Positions 7,673-15,313 of a stretch of 30,055 nucleotides of DNA are shown here, one piece after another. The notes below the pieces were generated by a model. That model saw only the letters and a program-made list of their open reading frames with translations, searched no databases and was not told the origin of the DNA. This DNA is from REEB85 sp018971455. GTDB taxonomy: Bacteria; Pseudomonadota; Alphaproteobacteria; Acetobacterales; Acetobacteraceae. Within the stretch, counting starts at the first letter, position 1; each line of letters begins with the position of its first letter. Position numbers and translations under genes: made by a program. The stretch is from contig JAGWNT010000045.1 in assembly GCA_028871195.1 (NCBI GenBank), positions 1-30,055 of the forward strand, in the 5' to 3' direction.

Positions 7673-8983
7673 ATGAACCCCGCCCTGCGTGACGCCGCCA
7701 AGGAATATCTGGTCCGCTACGGCGGCGACGTGTTCCCGAATTTGTTCGTCTCAGCGCAGGGAACGGTGGTGCGCGACGATATCGGGCGCGAGATTCTCGA
7801 TTTCACCTCCGGGCAGATGTGCGCGACCATCGGGCACAACCACCCCGCCATCGTCGCCGCCGTCCAGGCGGCCGGGCTGAAGGCGTTCCACCTGTTCAGC
7901 GGCATGATCCCCGAAGTGGTGGCCGAGCTCGGGCAGACCCTGGCGCGGGACTGGATGCCGCCCGGACTGTCCAAATCCCTGTTCATCAGCACCGGGGCGG
8001 AGAGCAACGAGGCCGCACTGCGCATGGCCAAGCTGCACACCGGCGGATACGAAATCCTCGCCGTCGGCGGCTCCTGGCACGGCGTGACCGGCGGCACCAG
8101 CAGCGTCTCCTTCGCCAGCGACCGCAAGGGCTACGGCGTGCCCATGCCCGGCGTGTTCGTGATGCCGGAGCCCAATGCCTACCGCCCCTACATCAAGGCC
8201 GCCACGGAGGAGGAATCGGCACTCGCCTGCCTCGAACTTGGCCTCAAGATGTTCGACATGCAGTCCTCCGGGCGCCCGGCCGCCATCATCATCGAGCCGA
8301 TCATCAGCGCCGGCGGCGTGCTGGTGCCGCCGCGCGCCTACATGCAGGCGCTGCGCCAGGCCGCGGACGAACGCGGCATGCTGCTGATCTTCGACGAGGC
8401 GCAGACCGCCTTCGGACGCATCGGGCACAAGACGGCATCCGCGTTCTTCGGCGTCACGCCCGACATCATGAGCGTGTCGAAAACCCTCGGCGGCGGCCTG
8501 CCCCTGGCGGCGACCATCACCACGCCGGCGATCGAGGAGAGCGCCCATCGCCGGGGCTTCAACTTCTACACCAGCCATGTCTCCGACCCGCTCGCCGCCG
8601 AGGTCGGGCTCGCCGTGCTGCGGGCGATCGCCACGGAGCAGCTGGTCGAGCGCGCGCAGACGATCGGCCGCTATCTCCGCGGGCGGCTGGAGGAGTTGCA
8701 GCAGCGCTACGAGGCGATCGGCGACGTGCGCGGCGAGGGGCTGCTTCTCGGCGTCGAGCTGGTGCGCGATCGCGAGTCGCGCCAGCCGAACCACGAGCTG
8801 GGCGGCCGGACGACGAAGAAATGCTTCGACATGGGATTGAGCATGAATATCCGCCGGCGCCCGGAGCGGGGTTCGGTCTGGCGGATCGCGCCACCCCTGA
8901 CGGTCTCGACGCAGGAAATCGACCGGGCCGTCACCATCCTCGACCAGGCCCTGCGCGAGAGCCTGGACGACATGGCGGCCTGA
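7673..8983 (+). CDS. 2,2-dialkylglycine decarboxylase-like class III aminotransferase
   Basis: 436 residues, ATG at 7673 with a strong AAAGGAG 5 bases upstream. It is a fold-type I PLP enzyme: Lys270 in SVSKTLGGGLP is the Schiff-base lysine, Asp241 in FDEAQT holds the pyridine nitrogen, and Trp135 in SWHG stacks on the ring. Several stretches match my memory of Burkholderia DgdA closely: LVRYGG near the start, DFTSGQM with the decarboxylation-linked Gln48, LFSGM, STGAESNEAA, and the ending RIAPPLTVS. DgdA decarboxylates 2,2-dialkylglycines such as 2-aminoisobutyrate to a ketone and then passes the amino group to pyruvate. The family assignment is strong, while the in vivo substrate is inference. 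No DgdR-like regulator is adjacent. It probably shares an mRNA with the preceding dehydrogenase. Confidence 0.85.
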   Translation: MNPALRDAAKEYLVRYGGDVFPNLFVSAQGTVVRDDIGREILDFTSGQMCATIGHNHPAIVAAVQAAGLKAFHLFSGMIPEVVAELGQTLARDWMPPGLSKSLFISTGAESNEAALRMAKLHTGGYEILAVGGSWHGVTGGTSSVSFASDRKGYGVPMPGVFVMPEPNAYRPYIKAATEEESALACLELGLKMFDMQSSGRPAAIIIEPIISAGGVLVPPRAYMQALRQAADERGMLLIFDEAQTAFGRIGHKTASAFFGVTPDIMSVSKTLGGGLPLAATITTPAIEESAHRRGFNFYTSHVSDPLAAEVGLAVLRAIATEQLVERAQTIGRYLRGRLEELQQRYEAIGDVRGEGLLLGVELVRDRESRQPNHELGGRTTKKCFDMGLSMNIRRRPERGSVWRIAPPLTVSTQEIDRAVTILDQALRESLDDMAA

Positions 8984-9014
8984 CCGGCGGGCTGACCAGG
9001 GAGCGCTCGGGAGG

Positions 9015-9052
9015 GCGCTCCGGCAACGGGCACGGGCCCGTCGCCGGAGCGC
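9015..9052. terminator. Two-way terminator-like hairpin between dgdA-like gene and ilvC
   Basis: A 10-base stem (9015-9024 with 9043-9052), one mismatch, then a 6-base inner stem and the loop ACGG. It lies between the converging stops at 8983 and 9077. No T-run follows on either side, so it may act with Rho or as a 3'-end stabiliser. Confidence 0.55.
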
Positions 9053-9076
9053 ATCCGCCGCGCGGCGCGTGCCGCC

Positions 9077-10096
9077 TCAGTTCCGGCTCTTGTCCACCAG
9101 CTTGTTCTTGGCGATCCACGGCATCATCGCGCGCAGCTTCTCGCCGACCTCCTCGATCGGATGGGCGGCGTTGCGGCGGCGCGTGGCCTTGAAGCTGGCC
9201 TGGTTCACCTTGTTCTCCAGCATCCAGTCGCGCGCGAAACGGCCGCTCTGGATGTCTTCCAGCACGCGGCGCATCTCCTTCTTCGTTTCGTCGGTGATGA
9301 TGCGCGGGCCGGTGATGTATTCGCCATACTCGGCGGTGTTGCTGATCGAGTAGTTCATGTTGGCGATGCCGCCCTCATAGATCAGGTCGACGATCAGCTT
9401 GACCTCGTGCAGGCACTCGAAATACGCCATCTCGGGCGCGTAGCCGGCTTCCACCAGCGTCTCGTAGCCGCCGCGAATGAGCTCCACCAGGCCGCCGCAG
9501 AGCACCACCTGCTCGCCGAACAGATCGGTCTCGCACTCTTCCTTGAAGGTGGTCTCGATGATGCCGGCGCGCCCGCCGCCGATCGCCGAGGCGTAGGAGA
9601 GCGCGATCTCGAGGGCGTTGCCGCTCGGGTTCTGCGCCACCGCCACCAGGCACGGCACGCCGCCGCCACGCTGGTATTCGCTGCGCACGGTGTGGCCCGG
9701 GCCCTTCGGCGCGATCATGAACACGTCGATATCGGCGCGCGGATCGAGCAGGTTGAAATGCACGTTCAGCCCGTGCGCAAAGGCCAGCGCCGTGCCCGGG
9801 CGCATGTTCGGCGCCAGCTTCTCGCGATACAGATCGCCCTGGCCCTCGTCAGGGGTCAGCACCATCACCACATCGGCCCATTTCGCCGCGTCCGCCGGGT
9901 CCATCACCTTCAGGCCCGCGGCCTCGGCCTTGGCAACCCCGGCCGAGCCGGCGCGCAGGCCGACGACGAGTTCGCCCGCGCCGCTGTCCTTGAGGTTGTT
10001 GGCGTGGGCATGGCCCTGGCTGCCATAGCCGATGATGGCCACCTTCTTGGCCTTGATCAGGTTCACATCGGCATCGCGGTCGTAATATACGCGCAT
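9077..10096 (-). CDS. ilvC: Ketol-acid reductoisomerase (NADP+)
   Basis: 339 residues, the standard length of the short class I enzyme. The ATG at 10096 has AGGAG a few bases upstream; a longer open frame covers the intergenic hairpins and is unlikely to be translated. The N-terminus MRVYYDRDAD and nucleotide loop GYGSQGHAHANNL are diagnostic, and metal-binding acidic residues are in ETDLFGEQ and the ECLHEVKLIVDL helix. The enzyme converts 2-acetolactate or 2-aceto-2-hydroxybutyrate to dihydroxy acids, the second step of valine, leucine and isoleucine synthesis, with Mg2+ and NADPH. It is the last gene of miaA-ilvB-ilvN-ilvC. A 136-base gap with two palindromes separates it from ilvN, so its expression may be set separately. 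Confidence 0.97.
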   Translation of the reverse strand: MRVYYDRDADVNLIKAKKVAIIGYGSQGHAHANNLKDSGAGELVVGLRAGSAGVAKAEAAGLKVMDPADAAKWADVVMVLTPDEGQGDLYREKLAPNMRPGTALAFAHGLNVHFNLLDPRADIDVFMIAPKGPGHTVRSEYQRGGGVPCLVAVAQNPSGNALEIALSYASAIGGGRAGIIETTFKEECETDLFGEQVVLCGGLVELIRGGYETLVEAGYAPEMAYFECLHEVKLIVDLIYEGGIANMNYSISNTAEYGEYITGPRIITDETKKEMRRVLEDIQSGRFARDWMLENKVNQASFKATRRRNAAHPIEEVGEKLRAMMPWIAKNKLVDKSRN

Positions 10097-10171
10097 CGTC
10101 TTTCTCCTGGTGAGGTCTCGAACTTCGAAGGTCAGGGCGAGCCCGTGCGGCCCTTCGCCTGGATGTGGGAT

Positions 10172-10216
10172 GGCAAAGGCGCCGCCTTTGCCGGGGTCCG
10201 GGGGCAGCGCCCCCGG
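10172..10216. repeat. Two tandem palindromes in the ilvN-ilvC gap
   Basis: First hairpin: GGCAAAGGC (10172-10180), 3-base loop, GCCTTTGCC (10184-10192). Second: CCGGGGGC (10198-10205), loop AGC, GCCCCCGG (10209-10216). Both stems are perfect. They resemble the short GC-rich interspersed palindromes that I recall as common in acetic acid bacteria. Positioned inside an operon, they could stop part of the transcription or act as an mRNA processing or stability element. Confidence 0.6.
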
Positions 10217-10232
10217 CCTGTCCTTGTCGCTG

Positions 10233-10751
10233 TCAGATAATCCGCGTCCCCCGCGCAATCGCCGCGACCCCGGTGCGGGACACCTCGGCAAGCCCGAGCG
10301 GGCGCATCAGGTCAACGAAGGCATCGAGCTTGTCGGTGCTGCCCGTCATCTCGAAGATGAAGCTCTCGGTGGTGGCATCGACCACGCGGGCGCGGAACGC
10401 ATCGGCCAGCCGCAGCGCCTCGGCGCGGTTGTTGCCCGACCCGATCACCTTGATCAGCGCCATCTCGCGGGCGATGTGCGGCCCTTCGCGCGTGAGGTCG
10501 GCCACCCGGTGCACCGGCACCAGCCGGTCGAGCTGGGCCTTGATCTGCTCGATGACCATTTCGGTGCCGGAGGTGACGATGTTGATGCGGCTGCGATTGC
10601 GCCCATCCTCCACCGGCGCCACCGTCAGGCTGTCGATGTTGTAGCCGCGCCCGGAGAACAGGCCGATGACGCGCGCCAGCACGCCGGCCTCGTTCTCGAC
10701 CAGAACGGACATCGTGGCACTTCGCAACGTGGTGTCGATTTGTGTTGGCAT
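10233..10751 (-). CDS. ilvN: Acetolactate synthase small (regulatory) subunit
   Basis: 172 residues from the ATG at 10751. The ACT domain is at the N-terminus (SVLVENEAGVLARV, then GLFSGRGYNIDSLTV), which in this family binds valine for feedback inhibition. The second domain, with the segment around TGSTDKLDAF, is the usual C-terminal ALS-associated region. The subunit activates and regulates the IlvB catalytic dimer in the cytoplasm. It starts 38 bases after the ilvB stop in the same direction. An alternative start at the internal Met of TMSVLV would remove the first 13 residues; the family often begins there or slightly upstream, so the exact start is uncertain. Confidence 0.96.
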   Translation of the reverse strand: MPTQIDTTLRSATMSVLVENEAGVLARVIGLFSGRGYNIDSLTVAPVEDGRNRSRINIVTSGTEMVIEQIKAQLDRLVPVHRVADLTREGPHIAREMALIKVIGSGNNRAEALRLADAFRARVVDATTESFIFEMTGSTDKLDAFVDLMRPLGLAEVSRTGVAAIARGTRII

Positions 10752-10789
10752 CTCGGACTTTTCGTTGTGGGAGGCGGCGGCGCGCCGGT

Positions 10790-12619
10790 TCAGACCAGCA
10801 CCAGCCCCTCATCGGTCAGGCTCGCGGCACCGCCGGCCTGCAGGTTGCCGCCATGCTCCGCGCCCAGGATCATCTCGTTGTGCGCCGCGCCGGAGGGGAT
10901 CATCGGGAAGCAGTTCTCCTTCTGATCCACACAGATATCGGCGATCACCGGGCGGTCGGTGGCGATCATCTCGCGAATCACGTCATCGAGCTGATCCACG
11001 CTGGTCGCGCGCAGGCCGACGCCGTGGAAGCTGTCGGCGAGCTTGACGAAATCCGGCAGGGCGGCGGTGTAGCTTTCCGAATAGCGCGAGCCGTGCAGCA
11101 ATTCCTGCCACTGGCGCACCATGCCCATGTACTGGTTGTTGAGGATGAACACCTTCACCGGCAGACGATACTGCGCCAGCGTGGACATCTCCTGGATGTT
11201 CATCAGGATGCTGGCCTCGCCGGCGATGTCGATCACCAGCGCGTCGGGATGGGCGATCTGCACGCCCATCGCCGAGGGCAGGCCGTAGCCCATGGTGCCG
11301 AGCCCGCCGCTGGTCATCCAGCGATTGGGCCGGTCGAAGCGGAAATACTGCGCCGCCCACATCTGGTGCTGGCCGACCTCGGTGGTGATGAAGGTCTCGC
11401 GGCCCCCCTCGCGGGTGATCTCATACAGGCGCTGGATGGCGTGCTGCGGCTTGATGATCGCGCCCTTCGCCATGTCCTGGCGGAAGCGCAGGCACTCGAT
11501 GCCGCGCCAGCTCTCGATCTGCGCCCACCAGGCCGTGAGGGCGGCGCGGTCCGGCACCGCCGCATCCGCCTCCCACGCCGCCATCAGCGCCGACAGCGCG
11601 AGCCCCGCATCGGCGACGATCGGCACCTCGACGGGAACGTTCTTGTTGATGCTGGACGGATCGATGTCGATATGGATCTTGTGCGAGCCAGGGCTGAACG
11701 CGTTCAGCCGTCCGGTGACCCGATCATCGAAGCGCGCGCCGACATTGAGCATGACATCGCAGCCATGCATGACGAGATTCGCCTCATAGGTTCCGTGCAT
11801 GCCGAGCATGCCGAGGAACAGCGGATCATTGGCCGGGTAGGCGCCGAGCCCCATCAGCGTGCTGGTGCACGGAATGCCCGTCTTGCGCACGAAGGCAACG
11901 AGCGCGGCACTCGCCGCGTCACCGGCGTTGATCACGCCGCCACCGGTGTAGATCACCGGCCGCTTGGCCGCCTTCAGCAACGCGACGGCGCGCGCGATCT
12001 GCCCCGCATCGGGCGCCGTCTGCGGGCGATAGCTGCGGTGCTGGCTGGTCGGCGGCGGCGAATAGGGCGCCTTGCCGATCAGGATGTCCTTCGGCAGATC
12101 GATCACGACCGGCCCGGGCCGGCCGCTGCGCGCGACGTAGAACGCCTCGTGCACCACCCGGGCGAGATCCTCGGGCTTCTTGACCAGATAATTATGCTTC
12201 GTCGCCGGGCGCGTGATGCCGGTGGTGTCGGCCTCCTGGAAGGCATCGTTGCCGATCAGATGGGTCGGCACCTGGCCGGTCAGGCAGACCAGCGGCACGC
12301 TGTCCATCAGCGCATCGAGCAAGCCGGTCACCGCGTTGGTCGCCCCCGGCCCGCTGGTCACCAGCACGCAGCCGACGCGCCCGGTGCTGCGCGCGTAGCC
12401 CTCGGCCGCATGCACCGCGGCCTGCTCGTGGCGCACCAGAATGTGGCGGATGGCGTTCTGCTGGAAGATCGCGTCGTAGATCGGCAGCACGGCGCCGCCG
12501 GGATAGCCGAAGATCACCTCGACACCCTGGTCCTTCAGCGCGCGCAGCAGCACCTCTGCGCCGGCCTGCATGTCCGTCTCGTGGATCGCGGTATCGGGGG
12601 ATGTCGGGGTCTGGCTCAT
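10790..12619 (-). CDS. ilvB: Acetolactate synthase large (catalytic) subunit
   Basis: 609 residues from the ATG at 12619. It shows the three thiamine-diphosphate enzyme domains: N-terminal Pyr domain with FGYPGGAVLPIYDA and the catalytic Glu65 in RHEQAAVHAAEGYA; a central FAD-type domain; and a C-terminal PP domain with FILNNQYMGMVRQW. The enzyme condenses two pyruvates, or pyruvate with 2-oxobutyrate, as the first step of branched-chain amino-acid synthesis. One unusual point: the diphosphate/metal motif, normally GDG or GDA followed by S, is GEAS here, with Glu468 in place of Asp (codon at 11218-11216). The remaining motif, including MNIQE, is intact, so the enzyme is probably active. It lies 33 bases after miaA. 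Confidence 0.96.
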   Translation of the reverse strand: MSQTPTSPDTAIHETDMQAGAEVLLRALKDQGVEVIFGYPGGAVLPIYDAIFQQNAIRHILVRHEQAAVHAAEGYARSTGRVGCVLVTSGPGATNAVTGLLDALMDSVPLVCLTGQVPTHLIGNDAFQEADTTGITRPATKHNYLVKKPEDLARVVHEAFYVARSGRPGPVVIDLPKDILIGKAPYSPPPTSQHRSYRPQTAPDAGQIARAVALLKAAKRPVIYTGGGVINAGDAASAALVAFVRKTGIPCTSTLMGLGAYPANDPLFLGMLGMHGTYEANLVMHGCDVMLNVGARFDDRVTGRLNAFSPGSHKIHIDIDPSSINKNVPVEVPIVADAGLALSALMAAWEADAAVPDRAALTAWWAQIESWRGIECLRFRQDMAKGAIIKPQHAIQRLYEITREGGRETFITTEVGQHQMWAAQYFRFDRPNRWMTSGGLGTMGYGLPSAMGVQIAHPDALVIDIAGEASILMNIQEMSTLAQYRLPVKVFILNNQYMGMVRQWQELLHGSRYSESYTAALPDFVKLADSFHGVGLRATSVDQLDDVIREMIATDRPVIADICVDQKENCFPMIPSGAAHNEMILGAEHGGNLQAGGAASLTDEGLVLV

Positions 12620-12628
12620 GGCCGCATC

Positions 12629-12656
12629 CGTATCGCGCCACGCTGCACTGCGTCAA
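12629..12656 (-). promoter_or_regulatory. Possible ilvB promoter overlapping the miaA stop
   Basis: TTGACG (12656-12651) contains the miaA stop codon and is 16 bases from a weak GATACG (12634-12629). Transcription would begin about 3 bases before the ilvB ATG, giving an almost leaderless mRNA. Only a feeble GGA precedes the start codon. The -10 is poor, so confidence is low. Confidence 0.3.
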
Positions 12657-13624
12657 CCCGCCCCTTGAATAAAAGTGATGATTTCACCCAATTCTCTTTC
12701 CGAAAATTGCTCTAGACCCGCAATTCGCGCATGGATCGTATGCACACGCGCCGGGTCGGCCAGTTTTCGGTGCCGGAACCACGTCGCCTGGCGCTTGGTG
12801 TACTGCCCGGTCACCAGCTCCGCCCGCCGCGTCGCCTCGGCAAGCGTGATCTCGCCGCGCAGATGGGCGGCAAGCTCCGGCACGCCATGCGCGCGCATCG
12901 CCGGCAGCGCCGGATCGAGCCCGAGGGCGAGCAGCGCGCGCACCTCGTCGAGCGCGCCCTCGGCCAGCATGGCGGCGAAGCGCCCGGCGATGGCCGCGCG
13001 CAGCGCCGGGCGCGGCGGGTCGAGCAGGATGGCGGAAATCCGCCAATCGAGCGCGGGCGGCGCATGCTCGGCCTGCCAGGCGGCCAGCCCCCGCCCGGTG
13101 CCGCGCCACACCTCCCATGCGCGCGCCACGCGCTGGCTGTCCGACGGGCGCAGCCGCGCCGCCGTCGCCTGGTCCACCTTGGCCAGCGCCGCATGCAGGC
13201 CGCGCGGCCCGAGTTCGGCGAGCATCCGCCGTGCCTCCGCCCGCGCCGCCTCGCCGGGATCGGGAATATCGGCGAGCCCGCCGGTCAGGGTCGCGAAATA
13301 GAGCCCGGTGCCGCCGCACAGGATCGGCAGGCGCCCGGCCGCCCGCGCCGCCGCCATCGCCGCCAGGGCGGCCGTGCGCCACCACGCGGCACTTCCCGCC
13401 TCGGCGGCCGGGCGCACGCCATACAGCGCATGCGGCACGCGCGCCTCCTCTGCCGCACTCGGCCGGGCGGTGATGATGCGCAGCTCGCGGTAGATCTGCA
13501 TGGCGTCGGCGTTGATCACCACGCCGCCGAGCCGCTCGGCGAGGCCGAGCGCGAGGGCCGACTTGCCGCTGCACGTCGCCCCGGCGACGATCAGGGCATG
13601 GCGCGGATCATCGCTCACTTGCAC
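12653..13624 (-). CDS. miaA: tRNA dimethylallyltransferase
   Basis: About 323 residues if the GTG at 13624 is used; a second GTG two codons later (13618) is equally possible, and neither has a clear ribosome site. The P-loop is GATCSGKS (15-22), where most MiaA proteins have GPTASGKS. It is followed by NADAMQIYREL (the substrate-gripping DxMQxY element), GGTGLYF and the C-terminal RQATWFRHR, all diagnostic. The enzyme adds a dimethylallyl group to A37 of tRNAs that read UNN codons, including the Cys and Leu tRNAs in this window. It diverges from serB with only 29 bases between and is followed by ilvB, so it appears to lead a miaA-ilvBNC operon. The last 60 bases are noticeably less GC-rich than their surroundings. 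Confidence 0.95.
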   Translation of the reverse strand: MQVSDDPRHALIVAGATCSGKSALALGLAERLGGVVINADAMQIYRELRIITARPSAAEEARVPHALYGVRPAAEAGSAAWWRTAALAAMAAARAAGRLPILCGGTGLYFATLTGGLADIPDPGEAARAEARRMLAELGPRGLHAALAKVDQATAARLRPSDSQRVARAWEVWRGTGRGLAAWQAEHAPPALDWRISAILLDPPRPALRAAIAGRFAAMLAEGALDEVRALLALGLDPALPAMRAHGVPELAAHLRGEITLAEATRRAELVTGQYTKRQATWFRHRKLADPARVHTIHARIAGLEQFSERELGEIITFIQGAG

Positions 13625-13647
13625 CGACGCCCGCTTCGCCCCATACG
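13619..13647 (+). promoter_or_regulatory. Possible leaderless promoter of serB
   Basis: TTGCAC (13619-13624) and CATACG (13642-13647) are 17 bases apart, placing transcription start at or within a base of the serB ATG at 13654. No ribosome site precedes this ATG. Both hexamers match the consensus at only three positions, so this is tentative. Confidence 0.3.
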
Positions 13648-13653
13648 CCGCCC

Positions 13654-14529
13654 ATGCGCCATGTTCTGACCCTCGCCGTCGATCGCTCCGCGACCAGCCT
13701 CACCGACGCCATCATCGCCCGTGTGCGCGACGCCGTCCAAGGCGGGCCGCCGGACATTCTGGCGCCGGGCGAGGCGGCCGACATCCCCATCGCCGACAGC
13801 CCCGACGCCGCCCGCCTCGCCGCCGCCCTGCAGGGTGCGGCGGTGGACGCCATCACCACCCGCGCGCGCGGCCGGCGCAAGGCCCTGCTGATCGCCGACA
13901 TGGACAGCACCATCGTCACCAGCGAGACGCTGGACGAGCTCGCCGCCCATGCCGGGCTGAAGGAGAAGATCGCCGCCATCACGCGCGCCAGCATGAACGG
14001 CGAGATCGATTTCGCCACCGCCCTGCGCCAGCGCGTCGCCATGCTCAAGGGCCTGAAGCTCGCGGCGCTTGAGGAGACCTGGCAGCGTACCGAGATCATG
14101 CCCGGCGCGCGCGAGCTGGTCGCCACCATGCGCGCCCACAACGCCACCACCGCCCTGGTCTCCGGCGGCTTCACCTTCTTCACCGGCCGCGTCGCCGCGC
14201 AGCTCGGCTTTTCCACCCATCGCGCCAACACGCTGCTCGAAGACGGCACAGCGCTGACCGGCGAGGTCGGCACGCCGATCCTCGATCGCGACGCCAAGCT
14301 CGCCACCCTGCACGAGCTGGCCGCCGCCCGCGGCGTGAAGCTCGCCGCCACCCTGGCCGTCGGCGACGGCGCCAACGACCTGGCGATGCTCCGCGAAGCC
14401 GGCCTCGGCATCGCCTTCCGCGCCAAGCCGATCGTCGCCGCCGAGGCGCGCGCCCAGGTGCGCCACGCCACTCTACGCGCCCTGCTCTTCGCCCAGGGCT
14501 ACCGGCTAGCCGAGATCGTCGAAGGGTGA
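13654..14529 (+). CDS. serB: Phosphoserine phosphatase
   Basis: 291 residues, ATG at 13654. A HAD-superfamily enzyme: motif I is DMDST, with nucleophile Asp82 and acid/base Asp84; motif II is in LVSGGFTFF; and motif III/IV is around VGDGANDLAML. The roughly 75-residue N-terminal part replaces the ACT-like domain of longer SerB proteins. It hydrolyses O-phosphoserine to serine, the final step of serine synthesis, in the cytoplasm with Mg2+. Serine feeds cysteine and glycine formation. The gene diverges from miaA with 29 bases between and is followed 40 bases later by an SDR gene with its own ribosome site. Divergent serB/miaA is an arrangement I know from other alphaproteobacteria. Confidence 0.96.
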   Translation: MRHVLTLAVDRSATSLTDAIIARVRDAVQGGPPDILAPGEAADIPIADSPDAARLAAALQGAAVDAITTRARGRRKALLIADMDSTIVTSETLDELAAHAGLKEKIAAITRASMNGEIDFATALRQRVAMLKGLKLAALEETWQRTEIMPGARELVATMRAHNATTALVSGGFTFFTGRVAAQLGFSTHRANTLLEDGTALTGEVGTPILDRDAKLATLHELAAARGVKLAATLAVGDGANDLAMLREAGLGIAFRAKPIVAAEARAQVRHATLRALLFAQGYRLAEIVEG

Positions 14530-14569
14530 ACGCCGCGCGCAAAGGGCCTCGGCCGCACAGGAGCACGAC

Positions 14570-15271
14570 ATGACGCAGAAAGTGGCTGTCATCACCGCCG
14601 GCGGCAGCGGCATGGGGGCAAGTGCCGCCCGCCGCCTGGCGCGGGACGGCTTCGCGGTCGCCATCCTCTCCTCATCCGGCAAGGGCGAGGCTCTGGCCAG
14701 GGAGCTCGGCGGCGTCGGCGTCACCGGCTCCAACCAATCCAATGACGACATCAAGCGCCTGGTCGACGCAACCCTCGATCGCTGGGGCCGCATCGACGTG
14801 CTGGTCAACAGCGCCGGCCACGGCCCCCGCGCCCCCATCCTCGACATCGCCGACGAGGACTGGCATCGCGGCATGGAGGTCTATTTCCTCGGTGCCGTGC
14901 GGCCGACCCGGCTGGTGACGCCGATCATGCAGGCCCAGCGCGCGGGGTCGATCATCAACATCTCGACGGCATGGGCGTTCGAGCCCAGCGAGATGTTTCC
15001 GACCTCCGCCGTCTTCCGGGCGGGCCTGGCCGTATTCACCAAGATCTTCGCGGACCGGTACGCGCCGGACAATGTGCGCATGAACAACATCCTGCCCGGC
15101 TGGATCGACAGCCTTCCCGCGACGGAGGAGCGCCGCGCCGGCGTTCCGATGGGCCGCTACGGCACGGCCGAGGAGATCGCCGGCACGGTCGCGTTCCTCG
15201 CCTCGGCCGATTCCGGCTACATCACCGGGCAGAACGTCCGCGTCGATGGCGGCATCACGCGCTCGCTCTGA
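14570..15271 (+). CDS. SDR-family protein with altered catalytic residues
   Basis: 233 residues, ATG at 14570 with AGGAG 7 bases upstream. The fold signature is clear: the N-terminal loop TAGGSGMG (9-16) for the dinucleotide, VNSAG at 79-83 in place of the usual NNAG, and Ser132 in INIST. The normal Tyr-x-x-x-Lys pair is absent: by alignment on the following AGL, position 146 is Ser and 150 is Arg (SAVFR). The C-terminal segment MNNILPGWID and the GYITGQNVRVDGG ending are typical of the family. It may bind NAD(P)H without classical reductase chemistry, or use other residues. I recall a branch of SDRs with a similar SAVFRAGL pattern, so this is probably a lineage feature rather than damage. 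A TauE/SafE permease gene follows after 42 bases. Confidence 0.85.
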   Translation: MTQKVAVITAGGSGMGASAARRLARDGFAVAILSSSGKGEALARELGGVGVTGSNQSNDDIKRLVDATLDRWGRIDVLVNSAGHGPRAPILDIADEDWHRGMEVYFLGAVRPTRLVTPIMQAQRAGSIINISTAWAFEPSEMFPTSAVFRAGLAVFTKIFADRYAPDNVRMNNILPGWIDSLPATEERRAGVPMGRYGTAEEIAGTVAFLASADSGYITGQNVRVDGGITRSL

Positions 15272-15313
15272 CCGCGCCGCGCGCGGAACGGCGTTCGACC
15301 CGGAGGGCCGGCC

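Noticed and set aside
9077..10291. Longer IlvC starting at 10291
   Set aside because: The extra residues come from the hairpin-rich gap, and the ATG at 10096 has a good ribosome site and the usual MRVYYD start.
12620..12652. Leader peptide or attenuator before ilvB
   Set aside because: The 33-base gap is too short for a leader peptide with branched-chain codons and holds no terminator hairpin.
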